From contig JANLGA010000096.1 in assembly GCA_024653225.1 (NCBI GenBank), forward strand, positions 1-5,095: DNA of 5,095 nt. Direction: 5' to 3'. The notes beneath the pieces were generated by a model. The model had not been told where the DNA came from and searched no databases. It saw only the letters and a list, made by a program, of their open reading frames with translations. This document shows, one piece after another, positions 1-5,095 of this stretch. This DNA is from Bacillota bacterium. GTDB taxonomy: Bacteria > Bacillota > Sulfobacillia > JABLXB01. The translations under genes were made by a program, and so were the position numbers. How positions within the stretch are numbered: the first letter of the stretch is position 1; each line of letters starts with the position of its first letter.

Positions 1-1037
1 CTCATCAGCAGGCCGAATATCGGCCCGAGGGCGAACCCGCCGCCTGAGAAGCCGGCGACGATATACGTGGAGGGCTTGCCGTCTATCTCTCCGAATATCG
101 GCCTGGTGTCCGGGGTGAACTCGGTAATCCCGCCGAACGCCCTGATGATCGTCAGGTTCTTCAGCGCCGGGAACAGCCTGGTGATGTTCTGAGCGGTTAT
201 GACGAATGACGTCCAAGTGCTCCTCTTATCGTAATTCTCGACGGGCCTGCTGTGATAGCCGAGCAGGATATTCCCGTCGGGCCTCTGGGTCACATATCCG
301 CCGCCGCCGGGGATCGCGACGAACGGCACCACCATGGGAGCCACCCGTTCGGTCACGAGTATCTGGCTCCGGTTCGGCTGAATGGGCACGTCCACCCCGA
401 TCATCCTGCCGATCTCCGGTGTCCAGGCCCCCGCCGCCAGAACGACGGCGTCCGTCCGTATCTCACCCTTGGGTGTGACCACCGCATACGGCCGGCCGCC
501 CTGCATCTCTATGCCCGTGACGGGGGTGTACGTGAGAACCGTCCCGCCCAGGCGCCGCACGCCCTTCGCGTACGCCACCACCGCCTTCATCGGGTTCGCG
601 GTGCCGTCCGTCGGGCAGAACGTACCCGCCAGGACCTCCTTGGACACGGGGATCCGCTCCCTGACCTGGTCCCCGGTGAGATAAGTCAGTTCCAGCAGTC
701 CCGCCGCGCGCTCGTACTCCATCCTCTCCTCGAAGTACTTCACGTGCTCCGGTGTGGTGGCGAGGAAGATGTTCCCCACCCTCCGATAACCGACATCGCA
801 CTCGAGCTCCTTGTCCAGGTGCAGCCACAAGGCCGCGCTCCGCCTGGCCAGTCTCAGCATGTACGGCTCGCGGCTCTGTTGCCTCACCCCGCCCCCGCAA
901 TTGCCGGAGGCCTCAAGGCCTATCCCGGATCGCTCCACCAGGACCACCTTCGCCCTCCTCTTGGCGAGGTAGTAGGCGGTGGCGCATCCCATGATCCCGC
1001 CGCCGATCACGACCACGTCCGCTTTCTCCGGCTTCAT
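1..1037 (-). CDS. FAD-dependent oxidoreductase, DAO superfamily (glycine/D-amino-acid/sarcosine oxidase type), 3' end cut by window edge
   Basis: Reading the minus strand from ATG at 1037 gives 345 uninterrupted codons to the left edge with no stop, so the C-terminus is missing (the family is usually about 370-400 aa, so perhaps 30-50 residues are lost). Seen: an N-terminal Rossmann FAD site with GGGIMG at residues 12-17 and the ribose-binding Glu35 at the end of the second strand; GNCGGGVRQQ at 45-54, the flavin-contact loop typical of sarcosine-oxidase-beta-like members; AAGAW at 201-205; TPDTRPIFG at 308-316; and GFSGGGFALGP at 329-339, the C-terminal FAD-closing motif. Family knowledge: such enzymes oxidise a C-N bond of an amino or imino acid and pass electrons to O2 or a carrier; the substrate cannot be told from sequence. 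No signal peptide, so probably cytoplasmic. An in-frame ATG at 1046 exists, but AAAGG lies directly against it and sits 9 nt before the 1037 ATG, which favours 1037. Oddities: Gly333 stands where many relatives have His, and RRA at 27-29 replaces the common xxG turn. The spacer ahead of it suggests separate control from the moxR operon. Confidence 0.9.
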   Translation of the reverse strand, partial: MKPEKADVVVIGGGIMGCATAYYLAKRRAKVVLVERSGIGLEASGNCGGGVRQQSREPYMLRLARRSAALWLHLDKELECDVGYRRVGNIFLATTPEHVKYFEERMEYERAAGLLELTYLTGDQVRERIPVSKEVLAGTFCPTDGTANPMKAVVAYAKGVRRLGGTVLTYTPVTGIEMQGGRPYAVVTPKGEIRTDAVVLAAGAWTPEIGRMIGVDVPIQPNRSQILVTERVAPMVVPFVAIPGGGGYVTQRPDGNILLGYHSRPVENYDKRSTWTSFVITAQNITRLFPALKNLTIIRAFGGITEFTPDTRPIFGEIDGKPSTYIVAGFSGGGFALGPIFGLLM

Positions 1038-1110
1038 ACCCACCATCCTTTGTGCCTTGATCCGCTCCTGCTACATGCCCTGCCGCCCGGATCCTGCCTC
1101 CCGAAGCAGC

Positions 1111-1144
1111 GGTTTACGGGTGAAGTGGATGCAAGTCCCGTACC
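1111..1144 (-). repeat. Inverted repeat / hairpin upstream of the oxidoreductase
   Basis: On the plus strand TACGGG (1115-1120) pairs with CCCGTA (1137-1142), a 6-bp perfect stem. It is extended by GG (1111-1112) with CC (1143-1144) past a 2-nt bulge, and the loop is 16 nt. It lies about 75-105 nt before the oxidoreductase ATG and would sit in its leader RNA if transcription starts further upstream. No known riboswitch class could be matched to it. Confidence 0.4.
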
Positions 1145-1193
1145 AACGCCGCCGCAATCGTCACGGCGGTGAACTGGGCGTTTCCTGCGGGCC

Positions 1194-1213
1194 GCGGGCG
1201 ATGAGGCGCCCGC
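1194..1213. repeat. GC-rich inverted repeat
   Basis: GCGGGCG (1194-1200) and CGCCCGC (1207-1213) are perfect 7-bp complements around a 6-nt loop (ATGAGG). It would form a strong hairpin in RNA from either strand. No T-run follows on either strand, so it is not a standard intrinsic terminator. It directly abuts the next inverted repeat at 1215-1243. Confidence 0.5.
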
Positions 1214-1214
1214 T

Positions 1215-1243
1215 CGATACGGGTATGATTCATCATCGTATCG
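1215..1243. repeat. Nested dyad: CGATACG...CGTATCG around ATGAT-TC-ATCAT
   Basis: The outer arms CGATACG (1215-1221) and CGTATCG (1237-1243) are perfect 7-bp complements. Between them ATGAT (1225-1229) and ATCAT (1232-1236) form a second perfect dyad around TC, leaving only GGT (1222-1224) unpaired. In total 12 of the 15 bases on the left side are mirrored. The 2-nt centre is too tight for an ideal RNA loop, so a double-stranded operator for a dimeric regulator is at least as likely as an RNA hairpin. It lies about 180-205 bp before the oxidoreductase start. No regulator gene is present in the window to assign it to. Confidence 0.45.
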
Positions 1244-1257
1244 GCGACAGGTCGCCG
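1242..1257. repeat. Inverted repeat CGGCGAC-AG-GTCGCCG
   Basis: CGGCGAC (1242-1248) and GTCGCCG (1251-1257) are perfect 7-bp complements with a 2-nt centre. As RNA this is better drawn as a 5-bp stem with a 6-nt loop. It shares two bases (1242-1243) with the right arm of the 1215-1243 dyad, so the two structures could not both be complete in one RNA molecule. Confidence 0.4.
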
Positions 1258-1282
1258 TAGGCTCCCGGAAGCGTCTCGAGGC

Positions 1283-1299
1283 AATCACAAGTGAATCAC
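1283..1299. repeat. Short direct repeat AATCAC with 11-bp period
   Basis: AATCAC occurs at 1283-1288 and 1294-1299, one helical turn apart, and the sequence between creates a small dyad TCAC-AA-GTGA (1285-1294). It lies about 70 bp past the moxR-operon stop and about 250 bp before the oxidoreductase start. It could be a regulator half-site pair, but a 6-bp repeat is easily a coincidence. Confidence 0.25.
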
Positions 1300-1339
1300 G
1301 GGAAGCGCTGTTGGGGGGATTCGCGGGGTGTGCTTCACT

Positions 1340-1358
1340 CGGAGAACGGCGTTCCCCG
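1340..1358 (-). terminator. Possible weak terminator hairpin after the DUF4129 gene
   Basis: In the minus-strand RNA, CGGGGAAC and GUUCUCCG pair over 8 bp (one G-U) around a 3-nt loop, beginning 10 nt after the TAG stop codon at 1369-1371. The position is right for the end of the moxR operon. No U-run follows, so it may act poorly, need Rho, or serve as a 3'-end stabilising stem instead of an intrinsic terminator. Confidence 0.35.
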
Positions 1359-1368
1359 GCCTTCCGAC

Positions 1369-2763
1369 CTAGTCGTGCCGGGCGCTCAACGACCGGGCGA
1401 TGTCGTCGAGGTTACGGCTCATCTCGTTCTCCTCGTCCACGTCGGTCACGTGCCCGCCGTACCTGGCACGGACGTAGAGCTCCGTGAGCGACTCGACGGC
1501 CCACGCCGGGGCGCCCGTGTCGGCCGAGAATCTCTTCGAGTACTCGTACGGCGTCTCGTTGTGTTTCCGACTGCAGTTTACCCCGCACCCCAGTGCGAGG
1601 AAGCGGCGGTAGATGCGTCTTGCAGGAGAAAGCCTCAAGTCCCGCCGCAGTTCGACTACCCTTCCGGCCGCGGGCGCCCGGCGCCCGAGAACAGGCCCGA
1701 GCACCTCTCTCCAATTCCAAATGGACTCACGGGACTCGGAGACGACCTCCTCTTCGGGTTCCGGGCCGAGCCGGATGGAGTTCATGAATATCCAGCGAAC
1801 CACGTGGGCAGCCAAGAGAATACCGACCGCGAAGGCCGGGGCGGTCACCCAAGGCGGGATGCCTCGGACGGCCACATCACCGAATTGCTCACCGGGAAGA
1901 GGACCGATCTTGGGCTCCGGAAACACTATTTCGCGGCCGGCCAGCCACCGGACAAGCGGCTCCACACACCAACCGATCAGCACGGCAATCGGGGTCAGCA
2001 CGACTTCAAGCAAGTCCGCCGTCCACCCCCAGAACCGCGCGAGGACCGCGGCCGCTCCCGCCATATCCCGCCCGGCCAGGAGCCACCCTATTCCGGCGGG
2101 CACTGCTATCATGCCGATTGCGGCGACCACCGCAGTCCTCCGCCACGTGCCCGCTGAAGGCGCCTCGGCTTCCGGCCCCGACTCCAGGATCACTGCCCGC
2201 GTCGCCGCGATCGCCAGAGCCGTCAGACCCGAGAGGAAAAACAATACCACGTACAGGCCGAGTCGTAACACGGCGCCCCCGTTTAACCCGGCGGCGGAAG
2301 ACACCAAGACCAACAGGATCAGCACCGGGGTCAAGTTGTTGAACTGCGCATTCAGCGCCGCGTAAGAGCCGTGGTACTGGGCGATCACCGCCCCGCGCCA
2401 CCAGAAAAAGAGGGGCACCGCCGCCCCGGGGAGGGGCGCCGTTCCCGCGGTTAGTCGCAGGATAATTGCAATTACCCCCGCCGAAAGGAGCCCGCCCACC
2501 GCGATGAGTCTCCGGAGGCGGGCCAGCCCGGTCCGCCGCCGATGCAGCCGCCCCGCAACCAGGTAACCCGCGACCATGGCGACGATCCGGCTCCAGAGTA
2601 CCGGCGCTTGCGAATAATCGTTCAGCCCCGCCAATCCCGCGAGAACTGTCTCCCAGGCACACCACTGCGCCGCCTCCATGCCCATGACCAGGAATGCGAC
2701 GGCGCCCGCCGGACCGCCGACCGTCCGGAGCAAACGACTACCACCCAAGCCATCCGCCCCCAT
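1369..2763 (-). CDS. Multi-pass membrane protein with C-terminal DUF4129 domain (no transglutaminase core)
   Basis: 464 aa. Hydrophobic segments are visible at about residues 18-33, 55-72, 86-103, 144-158, 165-188, 209-229, 250-267 and 305-325, then an acidic linker (PEPEEE, 334-339) and a soluble tail. The tail at about 380-436 carries the DUF4129 signature: RIYRRFL at 383-389, ETPYEY at 403-408, and LTELYVRARYG at 426-436. Known of the family: DUF4129 usually follows a transglutaminase-like domain in TgpA-type membrane proteins encoded next to moxR and DUF58 genes. Here the segment between the last two membrane helices (about 268-304) is only some 35 residues long and shows no Cys-His-Asp catalytic core, so an enzymatic role is unlikely; a membrane scaffold or partner for the upstream proteins is inferred. 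The ATG at 2763 overlaps the end of the DUF58 gene by 26 bp, suggesting translational coupling. A TTG at 2748 preceded by GGGGG would cut the overlap to 11 bp and cannot be excluded. It is the last gene of the operon; a hairpin follows its stop. Confidence 0.85.
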   Translation of the reverse strand: MGADGLGGSRLLRTVGGPAGAVAFLVMGMEAAQWCAWETVLAGLAGLNDYSQAPVLWSRIVAMVAGYLVAGRLHRRRTGLARLRRLIAVGGLLSAGVIAIILRLTAGTAPLPGAAVPLFFWWRGAVIAQYHGSYAALNAQFNNLTPVLILLVLVSSAAGLNGGAVLRLGLYVVLFFLSGLTALAIAATRAVILESGPEAEAPSAGTWRRTAVVAAIGMIAVPAGIGWLLAGRDMAGAAAVLARFWGWTADLLEVVLTPIAVLIGWCVEPLVRWLAGREIVFPEPKIGPLPGEQFGDVAVRGIPPWVTAPAFAVGILLAAHVVRWIFMNSIRLGPEPEEEVVSESRESIWNWREVLGPVLGRRAPAAGRVVELRRDLRLSPARRIYRRFLALGCGVNCSRKHNETPYEYSKRFSADTGAPAWAVESLTELYVRARYGGHVTDVDEENEMSRNLDDIARSLSARHD

Positions 2764-3940
2764 CGAAGTGAACCCGCCTCACTGTGACGCCGCGGGACGG
2801 CTCCAATTCCGCGTGCCGCCCCACCAGCAGGGCAGTGACCGGTCGCCCGCTCATCCCGGCCGCCTCCACCGCCCGCTTCAGGCCCTCGCCGGTAACGGCC
2901 GTCACCAATACCACGGCGCATCCGGCCGGCAAGGCGGGAATCTCCGAGTCGAGCAGGCCGCAGATTGACTCTGACGCCCCGCACACCCTCGCCAGCGCCT
3001 CGAGCACCTCTTCCAACACCCCCGGCGAGCGGCCCGGCGGAATCCTCGGGAACGGACCGACCCCGGTGACGTGTCCGTTCGAGAACATCCCAGTCGGATG
3101 ACGCGCTTCCAGGCAGTGGCAGAACACCGATGCGGCCACGTCAATCACTGCGTCGAGGACGTCGGGGTCGAGTCCGGACCACGGGGGATCGCACGTCGCC
3201 GCGTTGAGGAACACCGCCACGCCGGTCTCCTCCCTCGTCTCGTAGACCTTGGCCTGCAGCCTGCCCACCCTGGCGCTGGCCTTCCAGTGAATCCGCCTGA
3301 AACCGTCCGACGGGTCGTAGTCCCGGGAGCCCGACACGAACGTGGGGTCCTCCAGCAGTCTGTCCGCGCTCCTGATGTCCCCCAGGGGGCGGTGTGCCGG
3401 CAACCCGAGCGACTGCAATGTCATTATCCTGGGATAAACCAGCAGGTAGGACACGTCGTGGAGGGTGAGGGTCTCCTTGAAGAACCCGAACGGGTCCCCA
3501 CAGGTCAGCCTGCCCGGGCCGAACGCGAAGTATCCCCGGCGCATGGCTCGGACCTCGTACTCTCGACGGACGCGCTCGTAGTGACCCAACGACATGAACG
3601 AGAGCAGCCTCTTCCTCCCCGGCAGGTGGTGTCCCCCAACACGTCCTCCTCTCAATCCCATCCCGTCCGGAATGTCCTCCTCCAGCTGTAGCCAGGTGAC
3701 CGGAAGCAACTTGTGATTCTCAAGGGTGACCACGAGCCTGGCCGGCTCCCCGGGGAATGTCCTTGCCGGACAGATGCACTTCTCGAACAGCACGCCCTTT
3801 AGGCTCAGCCTACCCCACCATCGGGCGGCCAGTGTGACCACCAGAACCAGGACGCTGGCGGTGAACAGCAGCTCTTGTCTCCGGAGCAAGCTGATGATCA
3901 TGAGGAAGACGAGCACCGGAGCCCACGAGGTCGAGAACAT
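2738..3940 (-). CDS. DUF58 domain protein, membrane-anchored partner of MoxR
   Basis: 400 aa, a usual length for the family. Two short hydrophobic segments (about 7-19 and 26-41) anchor the N-terminus. A beta-rich middle follows, with GDPFGFF at 148-154. The DUF58 signature comes next: GSRDYDPSDGFRRIHWKASA at 204-222, then a basic/acidic stretch KVYETREE at 231-238. The C-terminal part (about 240-390) resembles a von Willebrand A-like fold, but where a metal-site DxSxS would be expected the sequence reads LNAATCD (245-251), so metal binding by a classical MIDAS is doubtful, as in many DUF58 proteins. It begins with ATG 6 bp after the moxR stop. Its ribosome-binding site GGGTGA includes the moxR TGA stop and lies 6 nt before the ATG, which ties its translation to moxR. 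Known context: DUF58 genes are typically beside moxR, and the encoded proteins are thought to be substrates or partners of the ATPase; the process served is not established. Confidence 0.93.
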   Translation of the reverse strand: MFSTSWAPVLVFLMIISLLRRQELLFTASVLVLVVTLAARWWGRLSLKGVLFEKCICPARTFPGEPARLVVTLENHKLLPVTWLQLEEDIPDGMGLRGGRVGGHHLPGRKRLLSFMSLGHYERVRREYEVRAMRRGYFAFGPGRLTCGDPFGFFKETLTLHDVSYLLVYPRIMTLQSLGLPAHRPLGDIRSADRLLEDPTFVSGSRDYDPSDGFRRIHWKASARVGRLQAKVYETREETGVAVFLNAATCDPPWSGLDPDVLDAVIDVAASVFCHCLEARHPTGMFSNGHVTGVGPFPRIPPGRSPGVLEEVLEALARVCGASESICGLLDSEIPALPAGCAVVLVTAVTGEGLKRAVEAAGMSGRPVTALLVGRHAELEPSRGVTVRRVHFDGGGWLGW

Positions 3941-3946
3941 CCCTCG

Positions 3947-4909
3947 TCACCCGCGCTCCTCGGGGTCTTCCACGGGAACGGGGACGGCGTCCAGCGCTTC
4001 CCCCACGACTCTCTCCGCAGTGCAACTGAGGAGGCGGCTTTGGGCCTTGAGGAGCAACCTGTGGGCGAGCACCGGTTCAGCGAGCCTCTTGATGTCGTCC
4101 GGCAGCACGAAGTCCCTGCCTTGGAGGAGCGCCAGCGCCTTGGCGCAGCGACTCAACGCCAGGGAGGCCCGGGGGCTTCCGCCGAGACGCGCCGACGGGT
4201 GGCAGCGGGTCGCCCGCACCACGTCCACCAAGTATCCCATGACGGCATCGCTGATCCTCACGCCCCCGGCCGCCCGCTGCAATTCCACCACCTGTTCCGG
4301 CGACACCACGGCAGATAGGGCCGACAGCGGGTCGGCGGCGCCGAAGCGACGAATGACCTCCATCTCGTACTCCCTCTCGGGGTATCCCAGCCTCACCCGC
4401 ATGAGGAACCTGTCCATCTGGGCTTCGGGCAGGGGGTAGGTGCCCTCCATTTCGATGGGGTTTTCCGTAGCGAGGACCATGAAGGGCTGCGGGAGCTTGC
4501 GAGTCACCCCATCCACTGTCGCCTGCCGCTCCCCCATGGCCTCCAGCAGGCTGGACTGGGTCCTCGGCGTGGCCCTGTTAATCTCGTCCGCTAGAACAAT
4601 GTTCGCCATTATGGGCCCGGGGCGGAATTCGAACTCGCCGGTCTTCTGGTTGAAGAAGTTCAGGCCGGTGACGTCGGAGGGCAACAGGTCGGGCGTAAAC
4701 TGGATCCTCTGGAAGGAACAGTCAATGGATCCGGCGAGCGCCTTTGCCAGGGTCGTCTTTCCTATGCCCGGTACATCCTCCAGGAGCACATGCCCATCCG
4801 CCAGCAGCGCGACCAAAATGAGCTCGACGGTTTCCTCCTTGCCCACGAATGCCTTGGCGATATTCGCCTTGAGTCGGTCAACGATCGATCGAGCCTGCGC
4901 CTTGTCCAC
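3947..4909 (-). CDS. MoxR-family AAA+ ATPase
   Basis: 320 aa from the chosen GTG. Domain order and motifs: a short N-terminal helix with AFVGKEE (20-26); MoxR-type Walker A DVPGIGKTT at 45-53; Walker B VLADEIN at 105-111; sensor 1 ATENP at 147-151 (Asn150); GTYPLPEAQMDRF at 156-168 with the arginine-finger candidate Arg167; and sensor-2-like GGSPRA at 243-248 in the helical lid. All key ATPase residues are present, so it should bind and hydrolyse ATP as a ring-forming, chaperone-like enzyme in the cytoplasm. Family knowledge says MoxR proteins help assemble or activate complexes with vWA/DUF58 partners. Start choice: GTG at 4909 has GGGGGGAG 4 nt upstream and gives the usual family N-terminus. 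The frame also extends to a GTG at 4942 (331 aa), but that start has no good ribosome-binding site, adds a low-complexity stretch and falls inside the leader hairpin. It is first in the operon, behind the promoter at 5008-5036. Confidence 0.95.
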   Translation of the reverse strand: MDKAQARSIVDRLKANIAKAFVGKEETVELILVALLADGHVLLEDVPGIGKTTLAKALAGSIDCSFQRIQFTPDLLPSDVTGLNFFNQKTGEFEFRPGPIMANIVLADEINRATPRTQSSLLEAMGERQATVDGVTRKLPQPFMVLATENPIEMEGTYPLPEAQMDRFLMRVRLGYPEREYEMEVIRRFGAADPLSALSAVVSPEQVVELQRAAGGVRISDAVMGYLVDVVRATRCHPSARLGGSPRASLALSRCAKALALLQGRDFVLPDDIKRLAEPVLAHRLLLKAQSRLLSCTAERVVGEALDAVPVPVEDPEERG

Positions 4910-5007
4910 CGAACTCCCCCCGAAAACAGCCGCGGCTCCCACGAGTACCCGTAGGAGCCATCACTGCGAGATGATTGCGGCGAGCCCCATCGCCTATTTC
5001 ACCATGG
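4910..5007 (-). promoter_or_regulatory. 5' leader of the moxR operon, with a possible 9-codon leader peptide
   Basis: This covers the DNA from just after the -10 box to the moxR GTG; transcription probably starts near 5001. Within it is a small reading frame, ATG at 4990 to TGA at 4961, encoding MGLAAIISQ. Its ATG lies in a 5-bp hairpin (GGCGA/TCGCC, 4979-4994). The stop is followed 1 nt later by the larger hairpin at 4934-4959. The moxR ribosome-binding site GGGGGGAG is at 4921-4914. Whether the small frame is translated is unknown; no strong Shine-Dalgarno sequence is seen before it. Confidence 0.4.
4934..4959 (-). promoter_or_regulatory. Leader hairpin before moxR
   Basis: In minus-strand RNA, GGCUCCUACG and CGUGGGAGCC pair over 10 bp (one U-G) around the 6-nt loop GGUACU. 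It is the strongest hairpin in the leader and ends 24 nt before the chosen moxR start. It is followed by GCGGCUGUUUUC, which has four U but 7 nt away from the stem. That makes it an imperfect intrinsic terminator; it could be an attenuator, an mRNA-stabilising stem or a protein-binding site. Confidence 0.5.
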
Positions 5008-5036
5008 ATTATACCGCTTTAAGCATTCCGCCGCAA
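5008..5036 (-). promoter_or_regulatory. Sigma-70/sigma-A type promoter of the moxR operon
   Basis: On the minus strand a -35 box TTGCGG (5036-5031) is separated by exactly 17 bp from a perfect -10 box TATAAT (5013-5008). The first three -35 bases match the TTGACA consensus, and the surroundings are AT-richer than the rest of the window. It points toward moxR, with a predicted start near 5001 and a leader of about 90 nt. Confidence 0.75.
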
Positions 5037-5044
5037 GCAGGCGA

Positions 5045-5089
5045 GTTGCCTCACCAAAAACCTAAATGAAATCGATTCGTTGCCTCACC
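5045..5089 (-). repeat. Two perfect 11-bp direct repeats upstream of the moxR promoter
   Basis: GGTGAGGCAAC on the minus strand (plus strand GTTGCCTCACC) occurs at 5045-5055 and again at 5079-5089, in the same orientation and 34 bp apart, about three helical turns. The nearer copy is 8 bp upstream of the -35 box, centred near -49 from the predicted start; the other is near -83. These are typical positions for activator sites, but no regulator can be named. The flanks differ, so the identity is confined to the 11 bp. Confidence 0.55.
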
Positions 5090-5095
5090 TAAGAA

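Larger units (their letters stand above)
1038..1368. other. 331-bp intergenic spacer rich in inverted repeats
   Basis: No convincing gene lies here. The open frames that cross it on either strand are Arg/Ser/Pro/Gly-rich, lack good ribosome-binding sites and run into the neighbouring genes. The spacer holds the 3' end of the moxR operon on its right, the leader of the oxidoreductase on its left, and a string of inverted repeats: 1094-1109, 1111-1144, 1149-1169, 1194-1213, 1215-1243, 1242-1257 and 1340-1358. A direct repeat AATCAC is present at 1283-1288 and 1294-1299. No convincing -35/-10 pair for the oxidoreductase was found. The best candidate, TTGCGG at 1157-1152 (minus strand) with a 17-bp spacer to TTGCAT, has a poor -10. 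High GC makes short hairpins more likely by chance, so only their density is notable. Confidence 0.75.

Noticed and set aside
1137..1157. A possible oxidoreductase promoter: TTGCGG (1157-1152), 17-bp spacer, TTGCAT on the minus strand.
   Set aside because: The -35 matches that of the moxR promoter, but the -10 matches consensus at only three of six positions, and the boxes overlap the hairpins; not convincing enough to annotate.
1111..1170. Plus-strand text around 1121-1170 (GCAAGTCC followed by CCGCCGC...GGCGG) superficially recalls the core of a cobalamin riboswitch.
   Set aside because: The diagnostic GCCACTG-type box is not present, other conserved blocks are not seen, and no plus-strand gene follows: the DNA downstream is the antisense of the DUF4129 gene. 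A covariance-model search would settle it.
1034..1288. An 84-codon minus-strand frame in the spacer starting at GTG 1288.
   Set aside because: It is rich in Arg, Ser and Gly, has no ribosome-binding site, resembles no family I know and overlaps the oxidoreductase start; it looks like chance openness in GC-rich DNA.
1291..2157. A long plus-strand frame (288 codons), and similar long plus-strand frames at 252-1172, 3071-3691 and 4440-5069.
   Set aside because: Each lies antisense to a gene with recognised domains, and the translations are low-complexity Pro/Arg/His- or Ser-rich with no family motifs; they are shadows caused by high GC.
5045..5089. The start of a CRISPR array, because of the regularly placed identical repeats.
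   Set aside because: Only two 11-bp copies with a 23-bp gap are visible; repeats are far too short for CRISPR, and they sit directly upstream of a promoter.
5051..5095. A minus-strand frame open from the right edge that ends at TGA 5053-5051 (14 codons), possibly the tail of an upstream gene.
   Set aside because: Too short to support, with no recognisable motif, and it lies in AT-rich DNA that fits an upstream regulatory region better.

Overview
The window holds the end of one gene and a complete three-gene operon, all read from the minus strand, in GC-rich DNA (about 60-65% G+C by eye). In transcription order, right to left, it runs: an AT-richer promoter region, a MoxR-family AAA+ ATPase, a DUF58 protein, a multi-pass membrane protein with a C-terminal DUF4129 domain, a 331-bp spacer full of hairpins, and the first 345 codons of an FAD-dependent oxidoreductase that runs off the left edge. 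There is no sign of IS elements, phage genes, a CRISPR array, tRNA or rRNA.

The moxR-DUF58-DUF4129 block is a recurrent bacterial module. The three genes are very tightly packed: 6 bp separate moxR from the DUF58 gene, and the DUF58 and DUF4129 genes overlap by 26 bp. A clear sigma-70/sigma-A type promoter (TTGCGG, 17-bp spacer, TATAAT) lies upstream of moxR. Behind it sit two perfect copies of an 11-bp sequence spaced 34 bp apart. Between promoter and moxR is a leader of about 90 nt with a possible 9-codon peptide ORF and a 10-bp hairpin. In this family MoxR is thought to act as a chaperone-like ATPase on DUF58/vWA-like partners at the membrane, and the DUF4129 protein is usually fused to an external transglutaminase-like domain. 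Here that catalytic domain is absent. The substrate and physiological role cannot be read from the sequence.

The left-hand gene is a DAO-superfamily flavoenzyme of the glycine / D-amino-acid / sarcosine oxidase type. It is separated from the operon by a weak terminator-like hairpin and a spacer with at least six inverted repeats, so it is probably a separate transcription unit or one under its own leader control.

The organism cannot be identified firmly. Bacterial ribosome-binding sites, a canonical -35/-10 promoter, high GC and this gene set fit a high-GC Bacillota (clostridial or related thermophilic lineage) or another GC-rich Gram-positive or Chloroflexi-like bacterium. That placement is a guess. 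Most of the window is ordinary conserved gene content; the less explained parts are the two non-coding stretches (1038-1368 and 4910-5095).
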